From Slackia isoflavoniconvertens (GTDB taxonomy: Bacteria > Actinomycetota > Coriobacteriia > Coriobacteriales > Eggerthellaceae): 64,000 nucleotides of DNA. The stretch's first letter is position 1, and each line of letters starts with the position of its first letter. Shown here piece by piece: positions 1 through 8,120 of this stretch. The notes under the pieces were generated by a model. It was not told where the DNA came from, made no database searches, and saw only the letters and a list, made by a program, of their open reading frames with translations. Location: the NCBI RefSeq assembly GCF_003725955.1, contig NZ_QIBZ01000003.1:1-64000 (forward strand). The letters run 5' to 3'. A program made the position numbers and the translations under genes.

Positions 1-486
1 GGGGATGCGGGGCGGGAGGGGAGTTCCGAACTGGCGCTTCGCCCCGGTCCATAGACGCAACCGCCCCGGAGGCCCGGCGCTTGCGCGCCTCGGCCTTCCG
101 GGGCATTCGACTCAGCTGCATGTATTCAACTACCTATATATAAGTTGAAGGATTGGGCTCACCTTCAGACCAGGAGCCCTTCCGCCTTCGATACGCAAGC
201 GGCTCTTCCCCCCTATCGTTGGAGCTTCCTTATTCGCCTTCGTCAAACTTCTCACGAAGGAGGGGTAGCCTCCCGAAAGAAGAACGGCCGCCTCCGGGCC
301 CGCCCGCCTTCCGCGCGGGCAATCCCCTCGGCGACCGTCCCTGGTCGATTCTCTATGTCGGAGGGCTTCCATCATTTCGATATTGAAGAAGCTAAGGTGC
401 AACCGCCTATTCGAATACTCGAGCATTTCCACTGCGTCCGATCCTACACATGTATGCCGAAGCGCCCCTGGCCTCGTTCTTAAAAC
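1..486. other. Unexplained GC-rich non-coding region
   Basis: No convincing coding region: the open frames here lack recognisable motifs and good ribosome binding sites. A GC-rich inverted repeat lies at about 62-105 (arms beginning GCCCCGGAGGCC and ending GGCCTTCCGGGGC) without a following T-run, then an AT-rich patch near 128-150. The minus strand from 480 to 150 has several short complementary stretches and could be a structured RNA, but I do not recognise RNase P, tmRNA, SRP, rRNA or riboswitch signatures on either strand. Confidence 0.4.
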
Positions 487-522
487 CAAAAAGAAGAGAG
501 CTGCCGATGCAGCCCTCTTCTT
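487..522 (-). terminator. Intrinsic terminator downstream of tyrS
   Basis: On the minus strand a stem GAAGAGGGCTGC / GCAGCTCTCTTC with an ATCG loop is followed by TTTTTGG. It sits about 25 bases after the tyrS stop codon and probably ends its transcript. Confidence 0.85.
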
Positions 523-546
523 GAATCGTTATATATGGAGGCAATC

Positions 547-1764
547 TTATGCAAACTTGAAGAACTTCTTCTTGCCAACCTGAACCTCAGCGCCCTTCAA
601 GGATTCAGGCGCGAGATTATACGATTTCGCGGCAAGCGCCTCGCCGTTTACGCGAACCGCGCCTTCGTCGATAAGACGACGTGCGGCCGAAACGCTTTGT
701 GCGGCGCCCGCGTCAACGATGACCTTCGCGAAGTAAACCATGCCGTCTTCGCCCGGCGTGAGATCGGCATCGAAAACAGGAGCGTCGGCCGGGAAGCCAT
801 GGGCTTTAAACTTCAAGTCGAAATCGGCCTCGGCGGCCTCGGCGGCAGCTTCGTCGTAGTAGGCAGCAACAATATTGCGAGCCAATGCGCGCTTCACTTT
901 GTTGGGATGAAGCTCGTCGGCGGCAAGGCCCGCCTCAATCTCGTCGATCTTCGCAACGCTCTCGGTCGAAGCAAGACGATAGTACTTCACCATAAGTTCG
1001 TCAGGGATGTTCATAACCTTGCCGAACATATCGTTGGGCTCATCGGTCAGACCAATATAGTTGCCGTAGCTCTTCGACATCTTGCGCACGCCATCGGTGC
1101 CCTCGAGGAGCGGAAGAGTGAGGGCAACCTGCGGCTCCATGCCCATCTTTTCCATGAGCTCACGGCCGGCAAGCAAGTTGAACAGCTGATCGGAGCCACC
1201 AATTTCGACATCGGCCTTAATAACGACCGAGTCGTATGCCTGCATAACGGGATACAGGAACTCGTGCAGCGCGATGGGCAAACCGCCCGTGTAACGCTTA
1301 TGGAAGTCGTCGCGCTCAAGAATACGAGCAACCGTAAAGTTGCTGATAAGCTTGAGCAGGTCTTCCATCTTCAAATCGAGAATCCACTCAGAGTTATAGC
1401 GAAGCGTGGTTTTCTCTGGATCAAGAATCTTAAACGCCTGGTCAACGTAGGTTTGCGCATTCACCGCAATTTGCTCGCGCGTAAGCTGCGGACGAGTGGA
1501 GTTGCGGCCCGAGGGATCGCCGATAAGGGCGGTACCGTCGCCAATGATGAGCGTGACATGATGGCCCAAATCTTGGAATTGACGGAGCTTGCGCAACGGA
1601 ACGGCATGGCCAAGATGAATATCGGGCGCCGTAGGGTCAACGCCAAGTTTGATATTCAAAGCCGTGCCACGCTTGAGTTTTTCGAGCAACAAGTCCTGCG
1701 GAACGATAGTGTCGGTACCGGACTGAATGATGTGGAGCTGTTCTTCGGGAGTTATCGAACTCAT
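547..1764 (-). CDS. tyrS: Tyrosyl-tRNA synthetase
   Basis: Class I aminoacyl-tRNA synthetase that charges tRNA-Tyr in the cytoplasm. The 405-residue product has the HIGH-type motif HLGH at residues 50-53, the KMSKS motif at about 230, and a C-terminal S4 RNA-binding domain ending KKKFFKFA, the usual order and length for the family. The ATG is preceded immediately by GAAGGGG, an unusually tight spacing, but no better start exists because the next residues (MSSITPEEQL) lead straight into the conserved fold. It lies just downstream of tRNA-Ala, whose terminator separates them, and is followed by its own terminator. No T-box leader is visible. Function is certain; the exact start is less so. Confidence 0.96.
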   Translation of the reverse strand: MSSITPEEQLHIIQSGTDTIVPQDLLLEKLKRGTALNIKLGVDPTAPDIHLGHAVPLRKLRQFQDLGHHVTLIIGDGTALIGDPSGRNSTRPQLTREQIAVNAQTYVDQAFKILDPEKTTLRYNSEWILDLKMEDLLKLISNFTVARILERDDFHKRYTGGLPIALHEFLYPVMQAYDSVVIKADVEIGGSDQLFNLLAGRELMEKMGMEPQVALTLPLLEGTDGVRKMSKSYGNYIGLTDEPNDMFGKVMNIPDELMVKYYRLASTESVAKIDEIEAGLAADELHPNKVKRALARNIVAAYYDEAAAEAAEADFDLKFKAHGFPADAPVFDADLTPGEDGMVYFAKVIVDAGAAQSVSAARRLIDEGAVRVNGEALAAKSYNLAPESLKGAEVQVGKKKFFKFA

Positions 1765-1787
1765 CCCCTTCGACTATCGTGGATACT

Positions 1788-1815
1788 AAAAAAGGCGAAC
1801 ACTCTCGTGCTCGCC
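1788..1815 (-). terminator. Intrinsic terminator of tRNA-Ala
   Basis: Minus-strand stem GGCGAGCAC / GTGTTCGCC with a GAGA loop followed by TTTTTT, beginning 12 bases after the encoded CCA of tRNA-Ala and 23 bases before tyrS. It separates the tRNA transcript from tyrS. Confidence 0.88.
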
Positions 1816-1827
1816 TCTTGTGAATTC

Positions 1828-1903
1828 TGGTGGAGCCTAGGGGGATCGAACCCCTGACCTCATGGCTGCCAGCCATGCGCTCTCCCAGCTGAGCTAAGGC
1901 CCC
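1828..1903 (-). tRNA. tRNA-Ala (anticodon GGC)
   Basis: The 76-base minus-strand sequence folds as a cloverleaf: acceptor GGGGCCT/AGGCTCC, D-arm with AGCTCAGCTGGGAGAGC, anticodon stem CATGG/CCATG around loop CTGGCAG (anticodon GGC), T-arm with GGTTCGATCCC, discriminator A and an encoded CCA. The anticodon reads GCC alanine codons. Confidence 0.97.
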
Positions 1904-1937
1904 GTGTGCGCTTCGTCTATTCAAGGCGCGTTCATGT

Positions 1938-1965
1938 ATTATACGCGTCCCTTAATACAGGTCAA
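1938..1965 (-). promoter_or_regulatory. Promoter of tRNA-Ala
   Basis: Minus strand: -35 TTGACC (1965-1960), 16-bp spacer, -10 TATAAT (1943-1938). The expected start at about 1931 lies 28 bases before the mature tRNA. Near-consensus housekeeping promoter. Confidence 0.85.
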
Positions 1966-1989
1966 GCGACAATTTTAAGAAAAAGCGAC

Positions 1990-2871
1990 CTACTCCGCAG
2001 CTGCATCGCCTTCGACATGCTCAGGCAACGCTTCAAGAGCATCGATGATCGGCTTAAGAGCGCCCTTAACATCATAGGCAGGAATATTGCCGGCATCGAC
2101 AAGCGCCGCGACGGCAGAATCCATGGGCAGCGTGGCGTACGCGGGAATGTTGTACTTCTTCGCTACTTCTTCGCCCTGAGGCTCGCCGAAAATAAAATGA
2201 CGCTTGTGGCACTCGTCGCACTCAAAGTAGGCCATGTTCTCGACAAGGCCGAGCACGCTCACGCCCATCTCCTGAGCAAGATTCACCGCTTTGCCGACAA
2301 TCATGCCGACAAGTTCCTGCGGAGCAGAAACGGTGACGATACCGTCGAGGGGCATCTGCTGGAATACCGTAAGCAGCGTGTCGCTCGTGCCCGGAGGCAT
2401 GTCAATAAGCAAATAATCGAGATCGCCCCAGTTAACCTGATTGAAGAATTGGGTCAAAATGCCCGTAACCACGGGGCCGCGCCACGCAACCGGCATGTCG
2501 TCTTGGGGAAGCAGTAAATTGGTGGAAATGATTTCCACGCCTTCGGCACCAATGCCAGGATTCATGCCGTTTTGATCGGCGCAAAGCGGGCCCTTCGCAC
2601 CAAAGGCCTTCGGGATAGACGGACCCGTAACGTCGGCGTCCATGATGCCGACCTTCTTGCCTGCGCGCATAAGCTCGGAAGCAAGCAAGCACGTAACCGA
2701 TGTTTTGCCCACGCCGCCTTTGCCGCTCACAACACCGATAACCTTTTTAAAGCTCGACACAGAATTGGGGGCAAGCTTCGAAGGCGCCGTGCGCTCTCCG
2801 CACGATGCAGAACATGAGCCGCAATTATGCGAGCATGTATCGGGAGTTTGGTTCGTAGTATCGTCGGCCAT
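1990..2871 (-). CDS. mrp: Mrp/NBP35-family Fe-S cluster carrier ATPase
   Basis: P-loop ATPase of the Mrp/ApbC/NBP35 family, which binds and transfers [4Fe-4S] clusters to target enzymes in the cytoplasm. The 293-residue protein has a cysteine cluster at residues 13, 17, 20 and 24, as in NBP35-type N-termini, the deviant Walker A GKGGVGKT at 50-57, LLIDMPPGTSD as the switch region, and a central CxxC (ECDEC) for the bridging cluster. The ATG follows GAAAGAAGGAAGAA. It is a single gene between tRNA-Ala and the penicillin-binding protein. In an anaerobe rich in Fe-S enzymes it likely serves many clients; no specific partner is visible. Confidence 0.93.
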   Translation of the reverse strand: MADDTTNQTPDTCSHNCGSCSASCGERTAPSKLAPNSVSSFKKVIGVVSGKGGVGKTSVTCLLASELMRAGKKVGIMDADVTGPSIPKAFGAKGPLCADQNGMNPGIGAEGVEIISTNLLLPQDDMPVAWRGPVVTGILTQFFNQVNWGDLDYLLIDMPPGTSDTLLTVFQQMPLDGIVTVSAPQELVGMIVGKAVNLAQEMGVSVLGLVENMAYFECDECHKRHFIFGEPQGEEVAKKYNIPAYATLPMDSAVAALVDAGNIPAYDVKGALKPIIDALEALPEHVEGDAAAE

Positions 2872-2989
2872 TTCTTCCTTCTTTCTTCAGGTTGCCACCG
2901 GCATCGTCCAACCCCCTTGAACCCCGCTGAAACGGAATGCCGGCATGTAGCTTCGTTGCGATAATAGCACTTTATTCCCGAAATAGAAT

Positions 2990-3015
2990 AACGCCAGCCA
3001 TGGTCGGCTGGCGTT
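2990..3015 (-). terminator. Intrinsic terminator after the PBP gene
   Basis: Ten-base perfect stem AACGCCAGCC / GGCTGGCGTT around a short ATGG-containing loop, followed on the minus strand by TTATTCTATTT. It lies about 40 bases past the penicillin-binding protein stop codon. Confidence 0.8.
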
Positions 3016-3054
3016 ACGGATGCAATTGATGCTATTTAGGTTTATTTGGTCACG

Positions 3055-5295
3055 CTACCCAGCGGTATCGGTTCCACTCGAACCACCCGCCGTTCCAGAC
3101 CCGGGTGTTGAAGACGACCCTGGGTCGGGAGCAGTAGTGCCGCCTCCCGTGGTGCCTCCTGGCGTTTCACCCGTGGCGCCTCCCGGCGTTTCGCCCGTGG
3201 TGCCTCCCGTGGTGCCACCCGTGGAGCCTCCCGGCGTTTCACCAGCGATGCCTCCCGCGGTTCCACCCGGAGTTTCTTCGGGGGTTTCCTCGGTAGTCCC
3301 CTCGGTCGCTTCCTCTTCCTTCTTCTCCTTCTCCTCGTCCTCGTCCTCTGACTTACCGCCGCCCTTATACGCGGAGTTATAGTTCGGAGCAGAAGCCGAC
3401 TTGAAGTCTTCGTTCGGCTGGCCCTGCAGGCAGGCGCTTATGAGATCGCGCCATATCTCTTGGCACCACGTGTTCGTTTCAAGCTGAACGCTGTTGTCGC
3501 GCGAGCCCGTCCATACGGCGCAAGAGAGTTGCGGCGTGTAACCAACGAACCACAAATCGTGCCAATCGTCGGTCGTGCCCGTTTTGCCGGCAGCAATTTG
3601 GCCCGAAGGCAAAGCCGCAGCATTCGCGGTGCCGTACGAAGCGTTATAGATAACGCCCTCAAGCACCTGGGTTACCGCATATGCCACGGAGTCGGTGATG
3701 ACCTGCTTGCCCTCAACACCAGCGGTGTTGTCGACGAGCACGTTGCCAGACCTATCGGTCACCTTCATGATACCCGTAGGGTCGCGATGCACGCCACCTG
3801 TGGCAAACGTGCCATAGGCGCCTGCCATTTGGGTGGTATTGGCGTTGTAGACACCGAGGGTAATCGTTGGAGCAGTGCCGAGGTTGTCGCCGTCGAGGCC
3901 TAGACGCTCGGCCACCGATTTCACCGATTCGGGCGTAACGCCGCTCGACGTGTCGGTAATAAGGCGTATGAAACCGGTGTTCGACGAAACGGCGGTCATG
4001 TTCGCGATCGAAAGGCTGCCGTAATTCTGCTTGCCATAGTTGTAGATTTTCGAACCATTGACTTCAACTGGGCCATTGCAATTCATATACGTCGTTTGCG
4101 GGTTGATGCCCTTTTCAATGGCATCGGTAATCGTAAACGCTTTGAACGTCGAGCCCGTTTGGGTGCCCGAGTTACTCGTGGCGATGTTGTACTGATCGGC
4201 ATCGTAATCTTTGCCGCCGATCATGGCCTTAATGAAGCCCGTATTAGGATCGACAAGCGTGAGTGCGAATTCCTGGTTGCTCGCCGCAAGGCGCCCGGAA
4301 TCGTACTGCTTCTGCACGGCGGCTTCGGCGTAGCCCTGCATTTCGGGATCGATGGTGGTCACAATTTGCAAACCGCCCTGGAAGACCTGCTCGTGATCGT
4401 AAGTCTCAAGAATTTGATCGCGCACATAGCTGGTGAAGTACTTATAGAGGTACACACCGTTCGTGCCGGTTTCCTCTTGAACGTTGAGGTTCAAGTCTTC
4501 GGCCTTCGCCGCGTCATATTCCTCTTGGGTGATAACGCCATTGGTGAGCATGCGCGAAAGCACCACGTTGCGACGATCGAGCGCATTGTCGGGGTTGACG
4601 ACCGGGTTGTACATTGTGGGCGAATTCGGAATGCCGATGAGCGTCGCGGCCTGAGCAATAGTGAGGTCGCTCGCATTCACCGAGTAATAATGCTTCGCCG
4701 CAGCCTGGATGCCGTAGCAGTTATCGCCATAGTTGATGGTGTTCAAATACATCATCAAAATCTGGTCTTTGGAATAAATCTGCTCCATCTCTTCGGCGAG
4801 CGTCATCTCGCGAACTTTACGCTTGATGGAAATCTCATTCATCTCGGAAGACAAGATGGTGTTGCGCACATACTGCTGCGTGATGGTGGAAGCGCCCTCT
4901 TGACCACCGGAGAGATTCACGACTACCGCGCGGACAATGCCCTGCAAGTCAACGCCGCCGTGATCGTAGAAGCGCTCATCTTCCGTCGCAACCGTTCCCT
5001 TGAGCACATAAGGGCTCACCTGATCGATTGTGACGGGCTCGCGTTTCTCCATGTACAACTCGGCCAGCACGGTAGTGCCGTCGTTGGCATAGATGGTAGA
5101 CTGTTCCGGCAAGTCGAAAGCAGTCGTATTCTGCACACTGGGCAAATCGGCGCACCAGTCATCTATCAAGGACATAACCCCCTGATAGCAGCCGTAGCCA
5201 ACCAGCCCGATGCCGGCCAGAACAATGATGATGGCCCAAAGGCCTGCGTGTGCGCGTTTTTCGCGCTGTTTTCTCCGTGGTTTCATACTGTGCAA
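3055..5295 (-). CDS. Class A penicillin-binding protein (transglycosylase/transpeptidase)
   Basis: Bifunctional peptidoglycan synthase anchored in the membrane: it polymerises lipid II and cross-links stem peptides. The 746-residue product starts with a basic stretch and one membrane helix (about 18-40), followed by a GT51 domain (ATEDERFYDHGG, STITQQYVRN, YLNTINYG) and a transpeptidase domain with SxxK as STFK (about residue 381), SSN, and KTG (about 570). The last 85 residues form an unusual acidic then Gly/Thr/Pro-rich tail with repeated TPGG and TTGGT units, probably a disordered wall-spanning extension. A terminator follows. It is divergent from the U32 gene with about 60 bases between starts. 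Confidence 0.95.
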   Translation of the reverse strand: MHSMKPRRKQREKRAHAGLWAIIIVLAGIGLVGYGCYQGVMSLIDDWCADLPSVQNTTAFDLPEQSTIYANDGTTVLAELYMEKREPVTIDQVSPYVLKGTVATEDERFYDHGGVDLQGIVRAVVVNLSGGQEGASTITQQYVRNTILSSEMNEISIKRKVREMTLAEEMEQIYSKDQILMMYLNTINYGDNCYGIQAAAKHYYSVNASDLTIAQAATLIGIPNSPTMYNPVVNPDNALDRRNVVLSRMLTNGVITQEEYDAAKAEDLNLNVQEETGTNGVYLYKYFTSYVRDQILETYDHEQVFQGGLQIVTTIDPEMQGYAEAAVQKQYDSGRLAASNQEFALTLVDPNTGFIKAMIGGKDYDADQYNIATSNSGTQTGSTFKAFTITDAIEKGINPQTTYMNCNGPVEVNGSKIYNYGKQNYGSLSIANMTAVSSNTGFIRLITDTSSGVTPESVKSVAERLGLDGDNLGTAPTITLGVYNANTTQMAGAYGTFATGGVHRDPTGIMKVTDRSGNVLVDNTAGVEGKQVITDSVAYAVTQVLEGVIYNASYGTANAAALPSGQIAAGKTGTTDDWHDLWFVGYTPQLSCAVWTGSRDNSVQLETNTWCQEIWRDLISACLQGQPNEDFKSASAPNYNSAYKGGGKSEDEDEEKEKKEEEATEGTTEETPEETPGGTAGGIAGETPGGSTGGTTGGTTGETPGGATGETPGGTTGGGTTAPDPGSSSTPGSGTAGGSSGTDTAG

Positions 5296-5354
5296 CGATA
5301 CCTGAAAGCGATACTATTCGCAAAGTTTTACACGAAGACGATTGGACTTTTTAC

Positions 5355-7793
5355 ATGATGAACCCATACAGGCATATGGAACTTCTCGCCCCCGCAGGCT
5401 CTATGACGTGTTTGCATGCCGCGGTGGCAGCCGGAGCCGATGCGGTGTACTTGGGTTGCGATGCGTTCAATGCCCGTCGCAGCGCAGATAACTTCACCCT
5501 TGACGACCTGGCGCGCGCGTGTGATTTCGCCCACCTGCGCGGGGTTCGCGTGTACCTCACGCTCAACATCGCGATTATGCCTGACGAAATATCGGCGGCG
5601 CTCGAGCTTGCCCGCCAAGCATGGCGACGCGGCGTGGACGCCCTCATCGTGCAAGATATCGGGCTCGCCGCCGAAGTGAGGCGCGCGCTGCCCGATGCGC
5701 GCCTGCATATCTCTACGCAGATGAACACGCATAACATTGACGGCGTACGAGCGGCGGCGGAATTCGGCGCCGAACGCGTAACGCTGGCGCGCGAGCTGAG
5801 CTGCGCTGAGCTCGCCGAAGTCACCGAAGAAGCGCATAGCCTGAATATGGAAACTGAGTGCTTCGCGCACGGCGCCCTGTGCATTTGCTATTCGGGACAA
5901 TGCCTTATGAGCTCCATGATTGGCGGGCGCTCTGCGAACCGAGGCACCTGCGCGCAGGCATGCCGCCTTCCCTACACCCTTTGCGACGAGGACTCCGACG
6001 CAGAACTTTCGGCGCCGGGCGATCGCCTGCTGTCCCCGAAAGACCTTTGCACCATCGACATGCTTCCCAAGCTCGCGGAAACGGGCGTCGACAGCCTGAA
6101 AATCGAAGGCCGCATGAAATCGCCCGAATACGTATTCGCTGTGGTCGCCGCCTATCGCGCGGCAATTGATCGCTTGGCATGCGCCATCGACGAAGGCACG
6201 TCTCTTGAAGAAGCGGGCGCGACCGAGGAAGAGCATCGCGCGCTTTCCGAAGCCTTCAGCCGCGGATTCACCGAAGCCTACCTTTCCCGCCGCCGCGGGA
6301 ACGACATCATGGGCTACGGCCGCCCGAACAACCGTGGCGTTTTCGCTGGACGCGTTACGAAGGCGAAAGGCCGCGAGGTTGCCGTGGAGTCCCAAACCGA
6401 GCTGCATGAAGGCGACGTGTTGGAATTTTGGACCAACAAGGGACATTTCGCCTCGACGCTTGAGGCGTTTGAGCGCAAGGGCGACATGTATTACTTCGAA
6501 ATCGACGGCCGCGTGGGCAAAGGCGACCGCGTGTTCCGCGTTCGCGATGCCTCCATGGCATTCCACGATGACGATTTGGAACCTCGCCTTCCCGCGCGCA
6601 TGCACGTCGTGGCCCATATCGGTGAGCCTTTGCGCTTCGTGGCGGAATGCGCTGGCGTGCAAGCCTCTTTCGAGGGCGCAACGGTAGAGGCGGCCCGCAC
6701 GAAGGCCATTACTCCCGAAGAAGTGCGCGAGCACGTTGACCGCTTGGGCAATACGCCGTTTTTCCTTACGGACCTTGATGTCGACGTCGACGAAGGCGTG
6801 GGCATGGGCTTTTCGGCTCTGCACAAAGCACGCACGCAGGCGCTGAAGATGCTCGCCGAAGCCATGCTCGATCCGTGGCGCGATCGCATTATCGAAAAAA
6901 CCGAGAAACCCGAGCACGGCCGCGCCATGTCGAAGCCGACCGCCGATGACGCGTGCGTCGTAGCGTTCGCCACGAACCCCGCATGCGCCCGTGCCGCCAA
7001 AAAGGCCGGTGCCGATGTGGTATTCGTCGCCGCCCTGAACTATCGTCGCGGCGAAGCATGCTGCGAGGGCCGCATCGTCGACGAGGAGCAGGCGGGATAC
7101 CCCGGCCGCTGCGCAATCGCCCTGCCCGTGGTGGACAAGCTACCCATGAACAGCGAAGAAGACGTCGACTTGTGGAAGTGGGCGAAACCCGAAAAACCGC
7201 TATTCGTCGAAAACCTCGGCCAGCTTGTGCGCGGCGCGAACATGGGCTCGCTTGTTGAAGTGGGGCCGCACCTGCCCATCACGAATGCCGCCTCGCTTTC
7301 CGTCGCAGCTACCCTGGGAGCTCGCCGCGTATGGCTTTCCCCGGAGCTTTCCTTGAAGCAAATCGCCGAGCTCGGCAAAGATTCGCCCGTCGAACTGGGC
7401 ATTGTGGTTTGTGGCAACCAGGAGCTCATGACCTGCGAGCACTGCCTGCTCATGAGCCAGGGCGCATGCAACCAGAAGTGTTCGCAGTGCGAGCGACGCG
7501 CGCACGCACACACGCTGCTTGACCGCAAGGGCTATCGTTTCCCCGTGGTAACCGATTGCTTTGGCCGCAGCCACCTCTACAACGCCGTGCGTTTCGACGC
7601 CGCACACGTGGTTGACGAGCTTATCGACGCGGGCGTTTCGGCCTTCATGGTCGACACGACGCTCATGAGCGCGAACGAAGCTGGCAAGGCGACCTCCCGA
7701 GTCGTACGAGCCATCGAAGCCGCCAAGCGCGGCACGAACGTCGCAAAGGCGGAAGGTTGCACGACGGGACACTTGTTCAGAGGCGTGCAATAA
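5355..7793 (+). CDS. U32-family protein with DUF3656-type C-terminal region
   Basis: Member of the U32 'collagenase-like' family; characterised relatives such as RlhA and TrhP hydroxylate RNA nucleotides, and true peptidase activity is doubtful for most. The canonical N-terminus MELLAPAG is near the start. The U32 signature appears at about residues 170-190 (ECFAHGALCICYSGQC, then RGTCAQACR), supplying conserved cysteines. The C-terminal part carries a second cysteine group (CEHC, CNQKCSQCERR), consistent with an Fe-S cluster. At about 812 residues it matches the long DUF3656-containing subfamily. Starts at 5355, 5358 or 5376 are possible, none with a strong ribosome binding site. A terminator follows. 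RNA modification is an inference from homologues. Confidence 0.88.
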   Translation: MMNPYRHMELLAPAGSMTCLHAAVAAGADAVYLGCDAFNARRSADNFTLDDLARACDFAHLRGVRVYLTLNIAIMPDEISAALELARQAWRRGVDALIVQDIGLAAEVRRALPDARLHISTQMNTHNIDGVRAAAEFGAERVTLARELSCAELAEVTEEAHSLNMETECFAHGALCICYSGQCLMSSMIGGRSANRGTCAQACRLPYTLCDEDSDAELSAPGDRLLSPKDLCTIDMLPKLAETGVDSLKIEGRMKSPEYVFAVVAAYRAAIDRLACAIDEGTSLEEAGATEEEHRALSEAFSRGFTEAYLSRRRGNDIMGYGRPNNRGVFAGRVTKAKGREVAVESQTELHEGDVLEFWTNKGHFASTLEAFERKGDMYYFEIDGRVGKGDRVFRVRDASMAFHDDDLEPRLPARMHVVAHIGEPLRFVAECAGVQASFEGATVEAARTKAITPEEVREHVDRLGNTPFFLTDLDVDVDEGVGMGFSALHKARTQALKMLAEAMLDPWRDRIIEKTEKPEHGRAMSKPTADDACVVAFATNPACARAAKKAGADVVFVAALNYRRGEACCEGRIVDEEQAGYPGRCAIALPVVDKLPMNSEEDVDLWKWAKPEKPLFVENLGQLVRGANMGSLVEVGPHLPITNAASLSVAATLGARRVWLSPELSLKQIAELGKDSPVELGIVVCGNQELMTCEHCLLMSQGACNQKCSQCERRAHAHTLLDRKGYRFPVVTDCFGRSHLYNAVRFDAAHVVDELIDAGVSAFMVDTTLMSANEAGKATSRVVRAIEAAKRGTNVAKAEGCTTGHLFRGVQ

Positions 7794-7840
7794 ACGCTCC
7801 CATGCGAAGCGCCGCAACCTCGCAGTTCGCCTCAAATGCC

Positions 7841-7877
7841 GCCCGCGTTTCCTCGAAACGGAAACGCGGGCTTTTTT
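7841..7877 (+). terminator. Intrinsic terminator of the U32 gene
   Basis: Twelve-base perfect stem GCCCGCGTTTCC / GGAAACGCGGGC followed by TTTTTT on the plus strand, 48 bases after the U32 stop codon. Confidence 0.93.
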
Positions 7878-8036
7878 ATTGTCCGCCTACCAGAATGGGC
7901 GATATGCACGAACGCTTCAGCAAAAACAAGGGGATTTCGAACGATTACCGCAGTATCTATGCGAGGAAATCGCCTGGAATTCAGCCACAACAAGCGGCAA
8001 TTCGACGCTAAAACGCGAGGAAAAGCGCAGGAAGCG

Positions 8037-8069
8037 GACAAGGACCGGACAAGGTTTCACCGCTAGCAT
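8037..8069 (+). promoter_or_regulatory. Direct-repeat promoter element, copy 1
   Basis: Two GACAAGG repeats (8037-8043 and 8048-8054, 11-bp period) are followed nine bases later by TAGCAT (8064-8069), 52 bases before the surface-protein start. The same layout occurs before comF. No consensus -35 exists at 16-18 bp from TAGCAT, so an activator-dependent promoter is suggested. Inference from sequence similarity of only two sites. Confidence 0.45.
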
Positions 8070-8120
8070 GGGCGTGCGCCCGCAACGACGCAGACCGCAG
8101 CAATCGATTAGGAGGCGACC

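Noticed and set aside
150-210. Group II intron domain V-like hairpin (GAGCC..GGCTC) on the minus strand
   Set aside because: The catalytic triad helix and GNRA loop are not in the right places, and no reverse transcriptase is nearby.
547-1857. Long plus-strand open frame (440 residues) opposite tyrS, and similar long frames opposite the PBP, exporter and helicase genes
   Set aside because: Shadow frames produced by high GC; they lack domain motifs, and the opposite strand encodes well-conserved proteins.
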